The notes below the pieces were generated by a model. It did not search any database, was not told the origin of the DNA, and saw only the letters and a program-made list of their open reading frames with translations. From Klebsiella michiganensis (GTDB lineage: Bacteria > Pseudomonadota > Gammaproteobacteria > Enterobacterales > Enterobacteriaceae): a DNA stretch of 64,000 bases. This document shows, one piece after another, positions 1 through 9,059 of the stretch (positions are counted from its first letter, which is position 1; every line of letters starts with the position of its first letter). The position numbers were made by a program, and so were the translations under genes. Where the stretch lies: the NCBI GenBank assembly GCA_000963575.1, contig CP011077.1:992001-1056000 (forward strand), written 5' to 3'.

Positions 1-2025
1 CTGAGATTCCTGTTGGCGAGCCTCAAGCCAGTGTTGCTCGTCGCCCGGTTCAGGACGCTGAAGGCCAGCCTGCTCCAGCGACGATTGTAGCGAAGCGCGC
101 TGCGCCATGACGTCTGCGTTCAGCTTTTCGTGCTGCTGGCTGTCACGCTGATATTGCGCCTCCAGCGCCAGCCGGTCGCTAAGCTGGCGCAACTGCTGTT
201 CGCGCTGCTCCTGCTCGTCAAGCCAGGCGCTGACATCGTCCTGAGGCGTTAACGCAATAGCTAGGTCCGCGCACTGTTGCTGCCAGCGGGCCGACAGCGA
301 CGCTTCTTCGGCCTGAAGCGTCGCGCTTGCCTGTATCAGCTTTTCGCGCTGCTGGCGCCGGGTATCAAGCTGGCCCTTAAGGGCAAAGCCAAGCTCGGCG
401 AGTTTAGCCACTTCTTGTTTAAGGGCGGCCAGGCGCTGTTGGTTCTCCCCGGGCTCGAGAGCCTGATACGCCTCCACCGCTGGGTGTTGGGTTGAGCCAC
501 AAAGCGGACACGGCGAATCAGGCTGCAGGCGTGCGCGCTCGGCCTCAAGGCTTTGAATGCGCTTTTCCTGTTCGACGACTTTTTCCAGATCCGCTTCGTG
601 CTGGCGTTTGTCTTTGTACTGTTGGCGCTTTTGCCCCAGTTCAACGTCACACTCTGCAATTGATTTATCCAGCTCGGCAAGCTCGCGCAGCTGCTCGATT
701 TTGCGTTTCTCAAGCGCGGCAAACTGCGGCTGCAAAGTGGCCAGCAGCTGGCGAGCTGGCCGGGTCGCCAGCATTCGCTGTAAATGAGCGCTCACTTCAT
801 CGGGAGAAAGGCCGAGTTTTGGCGCCGGCAGTCCCTGCAGCTTTTGCCGACTGGCTTCTAACGTCTGGTTTAGCTCAGCCAGCTGTTTGTCGTCGCGCTG
901 CTGCTGCGTAAATGCCATGCGCCAGCCCGCCAGTTCTGCGGCCCAAAGGCGATAGCGGTCATTCGCCGCGAGCCAGTCTTCGACCTGCTGTGCTTCACTC
1001 TTCAGCCGCTGAGCCTGGCCGGTGGCCAGCATCCGGGTTTGCTGCCGGCGGACGAAAAGCTGCTGTAAGCGGGTATTCACTTTCTCCGCCGCCTCGCTGT
1101 TTTGCTTCAGCGACAGCTGCTTTTCCTGCAGCCGCTGCCAGTGAGGGCGAAGTTTTTCGGCGGGCAGGGCGCGGGTGAGTTTCGCCAGCATTGGCTCTGC
1201 GTCTTTGAGAGCCTGATTGGCGGCGTCCAGCGCATGCTGCTTTTGCATTTTATCGGCTGAAAGCCGGGTACGCTGAGTGAGCCATTGCTGGTGTTGCTGC
1301 TGCCGGTGATGCTCAGCGGAGAGCTTTTTCTCTTCAAGAGTGAGCGCCTGCAAACTCTCTGTAAGCTGCTGTTGCTGCTCTGCGGTTAATAGCGCGACGC
1401 CGGAGGCCTGAGCCAGCAGGTTTTCAAGCCGGCTTTTGATTTGCTTATGATTTTCAAAGACCGCCGCGGAAACCGTGCCGTAAATCTCCGTGCCGGTCAG
1501 CTCTTCAAGCAGCGAGGCGCGGTCGTTGGCATCGGCGTTTAAAAAGGCGGCGAACTGCCCCTGGGAGAGCATCATCGAGCGAGTGAAGCGGTCGTAGTCC
1601 AGCCCGGTAAGAGAGGCGATAATTTCCAGTTTGTCTTTGATTTTATCCGCCAGAATTTTGCCGTCACTGATTTGGGCCAGCTCCACGCGGGGTGCCTGAA
1701 GATTGCCGTTTGCCGCATTGCGGGCGCGGGTCTGGCTCCAGAAAGCGCGGTAGCCCGTGCCTTTTACCTCAAACTCGACTTCGGCCAGGCATTCCGCCGT
1801 GTCCCGGGTCATCAGGTCGTTTTGCGACTGCGACACGGTGTTGAGGCGCGGCGTCTTGTGGTAAAGCGCCAGGCAAATAGCGTCCAGCAGGGTGGTTTTG
1901 CCCGCGCCCGTGGGGCCGGTGATGGCAAACAGCCCGTTGCTGGCGAAAGGCTCCCGGGTGAAATCAATTTTCCACTCGCCTTTCAGGGAGTTAATGTTTT
2001 TTAACCGAAGGCTGAGGATCTTCAT
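1..2025 (-). CDS. sbcC: Exonuclease subunit SbcC (partial, C-terminus beyond window)
   Basis: ATPase subunit of the SbcCD (Mre11-Rad50 type) nuclease that cleaves hairpins and processes DNA ends. The reading frame is open from the ATG at 2025 to the window edge, giving 675 residues of a protein of about 1050. The N-terminus (MKILSLRLKNINSLKG) leads into a Walker A motif GPTGAGKTT near residue 40. A long Gln/Glu-rich coiled coil follows, and the zinc hook CPLC lies near residue 505 (DNA about 505-520). The second coiled-coil arm and the Walker B/signature half lie off the left edge. Its ATG overlaps the sbcD stop by four bases (ATGA), so the two are translationally coupled. Confidence 0.96.
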   Translation of the reverse strand, partial: MKILSLRLKNINSLKGEWKIDFTREPFASNGLFAITGPTGAGKTTLLDAICLALYHKTPRLNTVSQSQNDLMTRDTAECLAEVEFEVKGTGYRAFWSQTRARNAANGNLQAPRVELAQISDGKILADKIKDKLEIIASLTGLDYDRFTRSMMLSQGQFAAFLNADANDRASLLEELTGTEIYGTVSAAVFENHKQIKSRLENLLAQASGVALLTAEQQQQLTESLQALTLEEKKLSAEHHRQQQHQQWLTQRTRLSADKMQKQHALDAANQALKDAEPMLAKLTRALPAEKLRPHWQRLQEKQLSLKQNSEAAEKVNTRLQQLFVRRQQTRMLATGQAQRLKSEAQQVEDWLAANDRYRLWAAELAGWRMAFTQQQRDDKQLAELNQTLEASRQKLQGLPAPKLGLSPDEVSAHLQRMLATRPARQLLATLQPQFAALEKRKIEQLRELAELDKSIAECDVELGQKRQQYKDKRQHEADLEKVVEQEKRIQSLEAERARLQPDSPCPLCGSTQHPAVEAYQALEPGENQQRLAALKQEVAKLAELGFALKGQLDTRRQQREKLIQASATLQAEEASLSARWQQQCADLAIALTPQDDVSAWLDEQEQREQQLRQLSDRLALEAQYQRDSQQHEKLNADVMAQRASLQSSLEQAGLQRPEPGDEQHWLEARQQESQ

Positions 2026-3239
2026 GCCTGTTCCTCCTGCTGGTGCAAGTCTGACAGCGTTTGCGCAAACAGCGTTCTTAGCCGGGCAGCCCGTTCCTCG
2101 CTGGTTTCTTCCTGACTCAGCCGCCGCTCAAAGACCTCTTCAACGCTTAATTCGCTCAGCGTCTCTTTATGCTGGCTGGCCATCACCCGCTCGCGCTGTT
2201 CGCGGCTGCGGCGCAGCAGGACGACTTCGACCGGTAAATCTTCGGTGAGCGCCTGCACCTGGCGCTGCATGTCGTGCAGATATTCGTCGGTGGCTATTTC
2301 AATATCCAGCCAGACTTTGGGCTCGGCCGGGGCGTTTCGCCACTGCTCTAGCTGCTGCTCGATGTCACGCAGCGACCCTTTCACGATAGCCAGCGGCTGA
2401 CTGGTGGGAACTTCAAGCGGCTCGACGCTTGCCAGGGCGCCCTCGCGGAAGGTCACCAGGAAAACGGTTTTCGCTTTGCCGGTTTCGTCAAAGCTCAGCG
2501 GAATCGGCGATCCGCTGTAGCGAATATGTTCCGTACCGCCAATTTTTTGCGCACGATGAATGTGCCCGAGCGCAATGTAGTCGGCGGGCGGGAAGTGCTG
2601 CGCCGGGAAAGCATCCAGCGTGCCGATATAGATATCGCGCACCGCGTCGGATTTCGTGACGCCCACGGTAGTGAGGTGCCCGGTAGCAATAATGGGCAGC
2701 GGCTGATCACCTCGCAGCGCCACGGCGGCGGCATAACATTGCTGATAGTGTTCGCTGATGGCTTCCATTAAAGAGCGCTGTTTTTCATGGCCGGACAGCC
2801 CGGCCTGGCTGCTTTGTATATCCCTCGGGCGCAGGAAAGGAATAGGGCACAGTATCGCCCCCGGCGTGCCGTCTTTTTGGTTGAGTGTCAGCGCCTGTTC
2901 GTCTTTGTTGTGGCGTGCGCTGGCAATGACTTGGGTATTCAGGCAGGCCAGCAGCTCGCGGGATTCATTCAGGGTGGCAACGGAATCGTGATTCCCCGCC
3001 AGCACCACAAGCTGGCAGCCGGTGGCCTGCAGCTGAACGACAAAACGGTTATACATTTCACGGGCGTAGCTCGGCGGTGAGCCGGTATCAAAGATATCTC
3101 CCGCGACGATGATGGCATCCACCCGATGTTCGACCGCGGCGTTTAATAGCCAGCCGAGAAAGGCCTGATGTTCAGACGCCCGGCTTTTGGTATAGAAGTT
3201 TTGGCCGAGGTGCCAGTCTGATGTGTGGAGAATGCGCAT
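2022..3239 (-). CDS. sbcD: Exonuclease subunit SbcD
   Basis: Mn-dependent calcineurin-like phosphoesterase subunit of SbcCD, with 3'-5' exonuclease and hairpin endonuclease activity. The protein is 405 residues (E. coli about 400). I chose the ATG at 3239 because MRILHTSDWHLG is the family N-terminus; an upstream in-frame start would add ten unconserved residues. Metallophosphatase motifs are visible in order: DWH, GDIFD, GNHD and GHIH. It is the first gene of sbcDC, transcribed away from phoB. The 199-bp intergenic region must hold both promoters. Confidence 0.97.
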   Translation of the reverse strand: MRILHTSDWHLGQNFYTKSRASEHQAFLGWLLNAAVEHRVDAIIVAGDIFDTGSPPSYAREMYNRFVVQLQATGCQLVVLAGNHDSVATLNESRELLACLNTQVIASARHNKDEQALTLNQKDGTPGAILCPIPFLRPRDIQSSQAGLSGHEKQRSLMEAISEHYQQCYAAAVALRGDQPLPIIATGHLTTVGVTKSDAVRDIYIGTLDAFPAQHFPPADYIALGHIHRAQKIGGTEHIRYSGSPIPLSFDETGKAKTVFLVTFREGALASVEPLEVPTSQPLAIVKGSLRDIEQQLEQWRNAPAEPKVWLDIEIATDEYLHDMQRQVQALTEDLPVEVVLLRRSREQRERVMASQHKETLSELSVEEVFERRLSQEETSEERAARLRTLFAQTLSDLHQQEEQA

Positions 3240-3357
3240 AACCTGTCCCATGGCAAAGAGGCGAATCACCGATTATAAGCTATTGAGCTGGCAGCGTAAC
3301 CGTCAGTAAAAATCAGTTGCTGTCATAATTCAAAAAGGTGAAATATCTGGCCGTCAT

Positions 3358-3385
3358 CTTTTTCATAAATCTGTCACAAATCTGA
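3358..3385 (+). promoter_or_regulatory. Pho box upstream of phoB
   Basis: Two direct repeats of the CTGTCA type separated by an A/T-rich spacer (cataaatctgtcacaaat, then ctgac) lie about 55-80 bases before the phoB ATG. This is the known PhoB operator layout at phoB, which implies autoregulation under phosphate limitation. It is read directly from the sequence and by resemblance to the E. coli phoB operator. Confidence 0.85.
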
Positions 3386-3438
3386 CGCATACTGGCGCAC
3401 AATTAATGAGAGATGGTCTCTTTTCAACAGGGTAAATC

Positions 3439-4128
3439 ATGGCGAGACGCATTTTAGTCGTAGAAGATGAAGCTCCTATTCGTGAAATGGTGAGCTTTGT
3501 GCTCGAGCAAAATGGCTTCCAGTCGGTAGAGGCGGAAGATTATGACAGCGCGGTTAACCTGCTGATCGAACCTTTCCCCGACCTGATCCTGCTGGACTGG
3601 ATGCTACCTGGTGGTTCCGGGATACAGTTTATCAAGCACCTTAAGCGTGAAGCGCTGACCCGCGAAATCCCGGTGATGATGCTGACCGCGCGTGGCGAAG
3701 AAGAAGATCGTGTGCGAGGACTTGAAGTCGGTGCCGATGACTACATCACCAAGCCGTTCTCCCCGAAAGAGCTGGTGGCTCGTATCAAAGCTGTGATGCG
3801 CCGTATTTCCCCAATGGCGGTGGAAGAAGTGATTGAGATGCAGGGGCTGAGCCTCGATCCGTCCTCACACCGCGTAATGACCGGCGAAGATCCGCTCGAC
3901 ATGGGGCCAACTGAATTTAAGCTGTTACACTTCTTTATGACCCACCCGGAGCGCGTTTACAGCCGTGAACAGCTGCTCAATAACGTGTGGGGGACTAACG
4001 TTTACGTTGAAGACCGTACCGTAGACGTGCATATTCGTCGCCTGCGTAAAGCTTTGGAAACAAGTGGTCATGACAAAATGGTGCAAACAGTTCGCGGCAC
4101 GGGTTATCGTTTTTCAACCCGTTTTTAA
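3439..4128 (+). CDS. phoB: Phosphate response regulator PhoB
   Basis: DNA-binding response regulator for the phosphate-starvation regulon, 229 residues, full length. The receiver domain occupies about residues 3-120, with the acidic pocket at E9-D10, phospho-acceptor D53 (LLDWMLPG) and the conserved Lys in ITKPF. The OmpR-type winged-helix domain occupies about 130-227, ending in VRGTGYRFS. It is followed after 22 bp by phoR, and a Pho box precedes it. Confidence 0.98.
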   Translation: MARRILVVEDEAPIREMVSFVLEQNGFQSVEAEDYDSAVNLLIEPFPDLILLDWMLPGGSGIQFIKHLKREALTREIPVMMLTARGEEEDRVRGLEVGADDYITKPFSPKELVARIKAVMRRISPMAVEEVIEMQGLSLDPSSHRVMTGEDPLDMGPTEFKLLHFFMTHPERVYSREQLLNNVWGTNVYVEDRTVDVHIRRLRKALETSGHDKMVQTVRGTGYRFSTRF

Positions 4129-4150
4129 TATGCTGACAGGAGCGTGACGC

Positions 4151-5458
4151 GTGCTGGAACGGCTGTCATGGAAAAGGCTGGTACTGGAGCTGATGCTCTG
4201 TTGTATGCCAGCGGCAATTCTCGGATTGATTTTTGGCCACCTGCCTTGGTTTTTACTGGCGGCAGTGACCGCCCTGTTAAGCTGGCATTTCTGGAATTTA
4301 CTTCGTCTTTCCTGGTGGCTGTGGGTTGACCGCAGCATGACCCCGCCGCCCGGGCGGGGAAGCTGGGAACCTCTGCTGTACGGGCTGCACCAGATGCAGT
4401 TGCGTAATAAAAAGCGCCGCAAAGAGTTAGGTAACCTGATCAAACGCTTTCGAAGCGGAGCCGAATCTCTGCCCGATGCGGTTGTGCTGACCACGGAAGA
4501 AGGCACTATTTTTTGGTGTAACGGCCTGGCACAGCAGCTGCTTGGTCTGCGCTGGCCGGACGACAACGGCCAAAATATCCTCAACCTCCTGCGTTACCCT
4601 GAATTCTCGCAATACGTGGCGAAGCAGCAGTTTGGTCGCCCGCTGACGCTGGTATTGAACAATGGCCGTCATCTTGAATTCCGCGTGATGCCCTACGCCG
4701 ACGGGCAGTGGCTGATGGTGGCGCGTGACGTCACGCAGATGCATCAGCTTGAAGGTGCTCGCCGTAACTTCTTTGCCAACGTTAGCCATGAGCTGCGCAC
4801 ACCGCTGACTGTGTTACAGGGTTATCTGGAGATGATGCAGGATCAGACTCTGGAAGGGCCGCTGCGGGACAAAGCGCTGCATACCATGCGCGAGCAAACC
4901 TCGCGAATGGAAGGGCTGGTGAGGCAATTGTTAACGCTGTCGCGTATAGAAGCCGCACCCACGCTGTCGATGAATGAGAAAATTGACGTGCCGCTGATGC
5001 TGCGCGTGGTGGAGCGTGAAGCGCAGACGCTGAGCCAGCAGAAGCAAACGCTCACTTTTAACGTTGAGCCCGGGCTTCAGGTTTACGGCAACGAAGAGCA
5101 GCTGCGCAGCGCTATCTCGAACCTGGTTTATAACGCGGTGAATCACACGCCTGCCGGGACACACATTACCGTTACCTGGCGCAGGCTGCCTCACGGGGTT
5201 GCGTTTAGCGTTAAGGATACCGGGCCGGGGATCTCCGCCGAGCATATTCCGCGTCTGACGGAGCGTTTCTACCGCGTAGATAAAGCGCGTTCCCGGCAAA
5301 CAGGGGGCAGCGGGCTTGGCCTGGCCATCGTTAAGCATGCCCTTAGCCATCATGATGCGCGGCTGGATATAGAAAGCCTGCCGGGGCAGGGATCGACGTT
5401 TTCGTTCATTCTGCCCGAGCGCCTGATTGCCCATGAGTCCGCGGTGGCAGCACATTAA
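4151..5458 (+). CDS. phoR: Phosphate sensor histidine kinase PhoR
   Basis: Inner-membrane sensor kinase and phosphatase for PhoB, 435 residues, GTG start as in E. coli. Two N-terminal hydrophobic segments (about residues 10-55) anchor it. A PAS domain covers about 95-190. The dimerisation/phosphoacceptor helix carries H213 in NVSHELRTPL. The HATPase domain shows its N box (NLVYNAVNH), DTGPGI and GSGLGLAIVKH. It has no large periplasmic domain, consistent with sensing through the PhoU/Pst machinery. A terminator follows 30 bp after the stop. Confidence 0.97.
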   Translation: MLERLSWKRLVLELMLCCMPAAILGLIFGHLPWFLLAAVTALLSWHFWNLLRLSWWLWVDRSMTPPPGRGSWEPLLYGLHQMQLRNKKRRKELGNLIKRFRSGAESLPDAVVLTTEEGTIFWCNGLAQQLLGLRWPDDNGQNILNLLRYPEFSQYVAKQQFGRPLTLVLNNGRHLEFRVMPYADGQWLMVARDVTQMHQLEGARRNFFANVSHELRTPLTVLQGYLEMMQDQTLEGPLRDKALHTMREQTSRMEGLVRQLLTLSRIEAAPTLSMNEKIDVPLMLRVVEREAQTLSQQKQTLTFNVEPGLQVYGNEEQLRSAISNLVYNAVNHTPAGTHITVTWRRLPHGVAFSVKDTGPGISAEHIPRLTERFYRVDKARSRQTGGSGLGLAIVKHALSHHDARLDIESLPGQGSTFSFILPERLIAHESAVAAH

Positions 5459-5488
5459 TTCGCCGTAACCGTCAAGTATGCTTTCCAC

Positions 5489-5511
5489 AGGCCAGTTTTC
5501 TGGCCTTTTTT
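5489..5511 (+). terminator. Intrinsic terminator after phoBR
   Basis: Stem aggccag / ctggcct with a tttt loop, followed by a T run. Confidence 0.85.
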
Positions 5512-5884
5512 GTTTGTATTTCCACCACTCGTTAAGTGCTGAATATCGAATTGATGCTTTTTTGTCCGAATGATAAGCCATAACAAAAGCGTATAATCAA
5601 CTTTATTCACTGGTTATGCGCATTTTTAAAGGATATATTTCTGGTTTCCCGATCCCTTCTTGTCTTCAAACGCTATAAGCGTTTTAATTGCCCCCCTGCT
5701 ATTACCAGACCGACTGAAATTGCGTGGTAATTCGACTAACTATTCTTCGCCACCGATATGGAGAAGCATATTCCGCTGTCGTTACCGGTAATAGCCGCGT
5801 TTTTACCGAACGTTATTTGGACTGAGCGTCGGTTTAAAAATTTGAGCATTTTCAACACCACACATCCACAGGCTGCTTTATTTT
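5512..5884 (+). promoter_or_regulatory. Non-coding leader and promoter region of brnQ
   Basis: No gene is supported in these 373 bases. The segment is more A/T-rich than its neighbours and contains a small hairpin (aaacgct / agcgttt, about 5668-5684). It must carry the brnQ promoter, but I could not assign a -35/-10 pair or a regulator site with confidence. Confidence 0.4.
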
Positions 5885-7204
5885 ATGACCTATCATTTGA
5901 AATCTCGTGACATCATCGCTCTGGGCTTTATGACCTTTGCGCTGTTTGTTGGCGCGGGCAACATCATTTTTCCTCCTATGGTTGGCTTACAGGCCGGCGA
6001 ACACGTCTGGACGGCGGCGCTTGGCTTCCTGGTGACGGCGGTAGGCTTACCGGTTCTGACCATCGTGGCGATTGCCCGCGTGGGCGGCGGTATTGACAGC
6101 CTTAGCTCACCGATTGGCCGCCGCGCAGGTATTTTGCTGGCGACCGTCTGCTACCTGGCCGTAGGGCCGCTGTTTGCCACGCCGCGTACCACCACAGTTT
6201 CCTTTGAAGTGGGGATTGCCCCGCTGACCGGCATGGGCGATATGCCGCTGTTTATCTACAGCGTGGTGTACTTTGCGCTGGTGATTGGTATTTCTCTTTA
6301 TCCGGGCAAGCTGCTGGATACCGTGGGCCACGTACTGGCGCCGGTAAAAATCATCGCGCTGCTGATCCTGGCCGCCGGTGCGGTGCTGTGGCCGGCTGGT
6401 GGTCTGAGCACGGCAACTGAAGCTTACCAGAACGCGGCGTTTTCTAACGGCTTTGTGAACGGCTACCTGACGATGGATACGCTGGCGTCGCTGGTGTTCG
6501 GGATTGTTATCGTGAATGCCGCGCGCTCCCGTGGCGTGACGGAATCTCGCCTGCTGACCCGCTACACTATTTGGGCTGGCCTGATTGCCGGTATCGGCCT
6601 GACAATTATCTACCTGGCGCTGTTCCACCTCGGTTCCGATAGCGCGAACCTGGTCGATCAGAAAGCCAACGGCGCGGCTATTCTGCACGCTTATGTGGCT
6701 CATACCTTTGGTGGGGCCGGGAGCTTCTTCCTCGCAGCGCTGATTTTCCTGGCCTGTCTGGTGACTGCCGTTGGCCTGACCTGCGCCTGCGCAGAGTTCT
6801 TTAGCCAGTATCTGCCGCTCTCTTATCGCTCGCTGGTGTTTATCCTGGGCCTGTTCTCGATGGTGGTGTCCAACCTTGGTCTGAGCCATCTGATTCAGAT
6901 TTCGATCCCGGTGCTGACGGCTATCTACCCACCTTGTATTGCCCTGGTGGTGCTGAGCTTTACCCGCCCGTGGTGGAACAATTCCACCCGCGTTATTGCG
7001 CCGGCGATGCTGATAAGCCTGTTGTTTGGTATGATTGACGGCATTAAAGCATCGGCCATCAGCGACATGCTGCCTGGCTGGGCAGCGAAGCTGCCGCTGG
7101 CGGATCAGGGGCTTGCCTGGCTACTGCCGACCGTTGCGATGGTGGTTATCACCGCTATCTGGGATAAGGCAGCAGGGCGCCAGGTCACCTCTGCCGCCCA
7201 CTAA
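5885..7204 (+). CDS. brnQ: Branched-chain amino acid permease BrnQ
   Basis: Cation-coupled inner-membrane carrier for leucine, valine and isoleucine (LIVCS family), 439 residues. About twelve hydrophobic segments are visible, beginning with the conserved N-terminus DIIALGFMTFALFVGAGNIIFPP. Polarity is typical, with a short basic N-terminus. It is monocistronic: a strong terminator lies 18 bp downstream, before proY. Start is the only ATG consistent with the family N-terminus. Confidence 0.97.
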   Translation: MTYHLKSRDIIALGFMTFALFVGAGNIIFPPMVGLQAGEHVWTAALGFLVTAVGLPVLTIVAIARVGGGIDSLSSPIGRRAGILLATVCYLAVGPLFATPRTTTVSFEVGIAPLTGMGDMPLFIYSVVYFALVIGISLYPGKLLDTVGHVLAPVKIIALLILAAGAVLWPAGGLSTATEAYQNAAFSNGFVNGYLTMDTLASLVFGIVIVNAARSRGVTESRLLTRYTIWAGLIAGIGLTIIYLALFHLGSDSANLVDQKANGAAILHAYVAHTFGGAGSFFLAALIFLACLVTAVGLTCACAEFFSQYLPLSYRSLVFILGLFSMVVSNLGLSHLIQISIPVLTAIYPPCIALVVLSFTRPWWNNSTRVIAPAMLISLLFGMIDGIKASAISDMLPGWAAKLPLADQGLAWLLPTVAMVVITAIWDKAAGRQVTSAAH

Positions 7205-7221
7205 GTTTCTGATTATTATGT

Positions 7222-7252
7222 AACCACGGAGTCCTCCTCCGTGGTTTTTTTA
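7222..7252 (+). terminator. Terminator after brnQ
   Basis: Nine-base-pair stem aaccacgga / tccgtggtt followed by a T run, within the 72-bp gap before proY. Confidence 0.9.
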
Positions 7253-7276
7253 TTGTAAAGCGTGGTACTTGGATTA

Positions 7277-8647
7277 ATGGAAAACACCAACAAGCTCAAG
7301 CGCGGTTTGAGCACCCGGCACATTCGGTTTATGGCGCTGGGGTCGGCGATTGGCACAGGGCTGTTTTACGGTTCGGCGGACGCTATCAAAATGGCGGGGC
7401 CGAGCGTTTTGCTGGCGTATATCATCGGCGGCGTGGCGGCCTATATCATCATGCGCGCGCTGGGCGAAATGTCAGTGCACAACCCTGCTGCCAGCTCGTT
7501 TTCCCGCTATGCCCAGGACAACCTTGGGCCGCTGGCAGGCTACATTACCGGCTGGACTTACTGTTTTGAGATTTTGATTGTTGCCATCGCCGACGTGACC
7601 GCGTTCGGGATCTATATGGGCATCTGGTTCCCGGCGGTGCCGCACTGGGTCTGGGTGCTTAGCGTGGTGCTGATTATCTGCGCCATCAATCTGATGAGCG
7701 TGAAGGTGTTTGGCGAGCTGGAGTTCTGGTTCTCGTTCTTCAAAGTGGCCACCATCATCATCATGATCGTTGCCGGGATTGGCATCATCGTGTGGGGGAT
7801 TGGCAACGGCGGCCAGGCGACCGGCATCCATAATCTGTGGAGCAATGGGGGCTTCTTTAGCAACGGCTGGCTGGGCATGATCATGTCCCTGCAGATGGTG
7901 ATGTTTGCCTACGGCGGGATTGAGATTATCGGCATCACCGCCGGTGAAGCAAAAGATCCGCAAAAGTCTATTCCACGCGCCATTAACTCCGTGCCGCTGC
8001 GTATTCTGGTGTTCTATGTGGGCACGCTGTTCGTCATCATGTCCATCTATCCGTGGAACCTGGTGGGCACCGAAGGCAGCCCGTTTGTGATGACCTTCCA
8101 GCATATGGGCATCACCGCCGCAGCCGGTATTCTGAACTTTGTGGTTATCACCGCTTCGCTCTCGGCGATTAACAGCGATGTGTTTGGCGTGGGCCGTATG
8201 CTGCACGGCATGGCCGAGCAGGGTAGCGCGCCCAAAATCTTCGCCAAAACCTCTCGCAACGGTATTCCGTGGGTCACCGTCGTGGTGATGGCTTGCGCGA
8301 TGCTGCTGGCGGTGTACCTGAACTACATCATGCCGGAAAACGTCTTCCTGGTGATTGCGTCGCTGGCAACGTTTGCCACGGTTTGGGTATGGATTATGAT
8401 CCTGCTGTCGCAGATTGCCTTCCGCCGTCGCCTGTCGCCGGAAGAAGCGAAGGCGCTGAAATTCCCGATCCCCGGCGGCGTGGCGACGACCGTGGTTGGC
8501 CTGGTGTTCCTGGTGTTTATCATTGGGCTGATTGGCTACCACCCGGAAACCCGTATTTCGCTGTACGTGGGCTGCGGCTGGATTGCGCTGTTGCTGATTG
8601 GCTGGCTCGTTAAGCGCCGGGTTAAGGCGCAGTCACTGCCGGTTTAG
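7277..8647 (+). CDS. proY: Proline-specific permease ProY (APC family)
   Basis: Amino-acid/polyamine/organocation transporter, 456 residues with about twelve membrane segments. The family signature SAIGTGLFYGSADAI is near residue 25 and GEMSVHNP near residue 73; both match ProY of E. coli closely. I chose the ATG at 7277 (MENTNKLKRGLSTRH) over an upstream GTG at 7262 because the extra five residues are not conserved. Proline is the accepted substrate of the E. coli protein, but the native role of ProY is poorly defined. A palindromic repeat array follows immediately. Confidence 0.94.
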   Translation: MENTNKLKRGLSTRHIRFMALGSAIGTGLFYGSADAIKMAGPSVLLAYIIGGVAAYIIMRALGEMSVHNPAASSFSRYAQDNLGPLAGYITGWTYCFEILIVAIADVTAFGIYMGIWFPAVPHWVWVLSVVLIICAINLMSVKVFGELEFWFSFFKVATIIIMIVAGIGIIVWGIGNGGQATGIHNLWSNGGFFSNGWLGMIMSLQMVMFAYGGIEIIGITAGEAKDPQKSIPRAINSVPLRILVFYVGTLFVIMSIYPWNLVGTEGSPFVMTFQHMGITAAAGILNFVVITASLSAINSDVFGVGRMLHGMAEQGSAPKIFAKTSRNGIPWVTVVVMACAMLLAVYLNYIMPENVFLVIASLATFATVWVWIMILLSQIAFRRRLSPEEAKALKFPIPGGVATTVVGLVFLVFIIGLIGYHPETRISLYVGCGWIALLLIGWLVKRRVKAQSLPV

Positions 8648-8681
8648 TGGCTGATTTGGTTAAAATGTGTTTCTGGTTTTA

Positions 8682-8941
8682 CCCTCACCCTAACCCTCTC
8701 CCTGGAAGGGAGAGGGGATAAATAGCGTTCTCCGCTGCTTCTTTTTCCTTTTGCCGGAAAGGGAGAGGGGATAAATAGCGTTCTCCGCTGCTTCTTCTTC
8801 CTTTTTCCTGGAAGGGAGAGGGGATAAATAGCGTTCTCCGCTGCCTCTTTTCCCTTTTTCCCAGCAGGGAGATGAGATAAATAGCGCTATCCTCCCTCAT
8901 TTTTCCCCCTCGCCCCTCTGGGGAGAGGGCCGGGGTGAGGG
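8682..8941. repeat. Palindromic repeat array A (proY-malZ)
   Basis: About 260 bp bounded by ccctcaccctaaccctctcc on the left and its approximate inverse (ggggagagggccggggtgag) on the right. Inside are about five gggagaggg-type half palindromes. They are separated by nearly identical linkers containing gataaatagcgttctccgct. Left halves of the inner units are degenerate (ccttttt forms). It belongs to the same family as arrays B-E. The rest of the proY-malZ gap (8942-9059) shows a possible MalT core hexamer on the minus strand (GGAGGA, about 8971-8976). Confidence 0.85.
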
Positions 8942-9059
8942 GAATAATTTCTCCCGTCTCCACCCCTGCTGTCCTCCCCCAAATTAACCCGGAATGATGA
9001 GTGATAAAGCCTTATGCTGTGGCAAGGTGGCGTCATTTTTAAGCGATGGGAAAGTTACT

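Noticed and set aside
8685..8963. A minus-strand reading frame of 92 codons inside repeat array A
   Set aside because: It is built from the repeat itself (LSPLP..GRG patterns), has no homology I recognise and no ribosome site. It is a by-product of the repeat.
8971..8976. MalT box for malZ
   Set aside because: A single GGAGGA core on the minus strand near a purine-rich repeat is expected by chance. It is mentioned in the array A entry but not called as a site.
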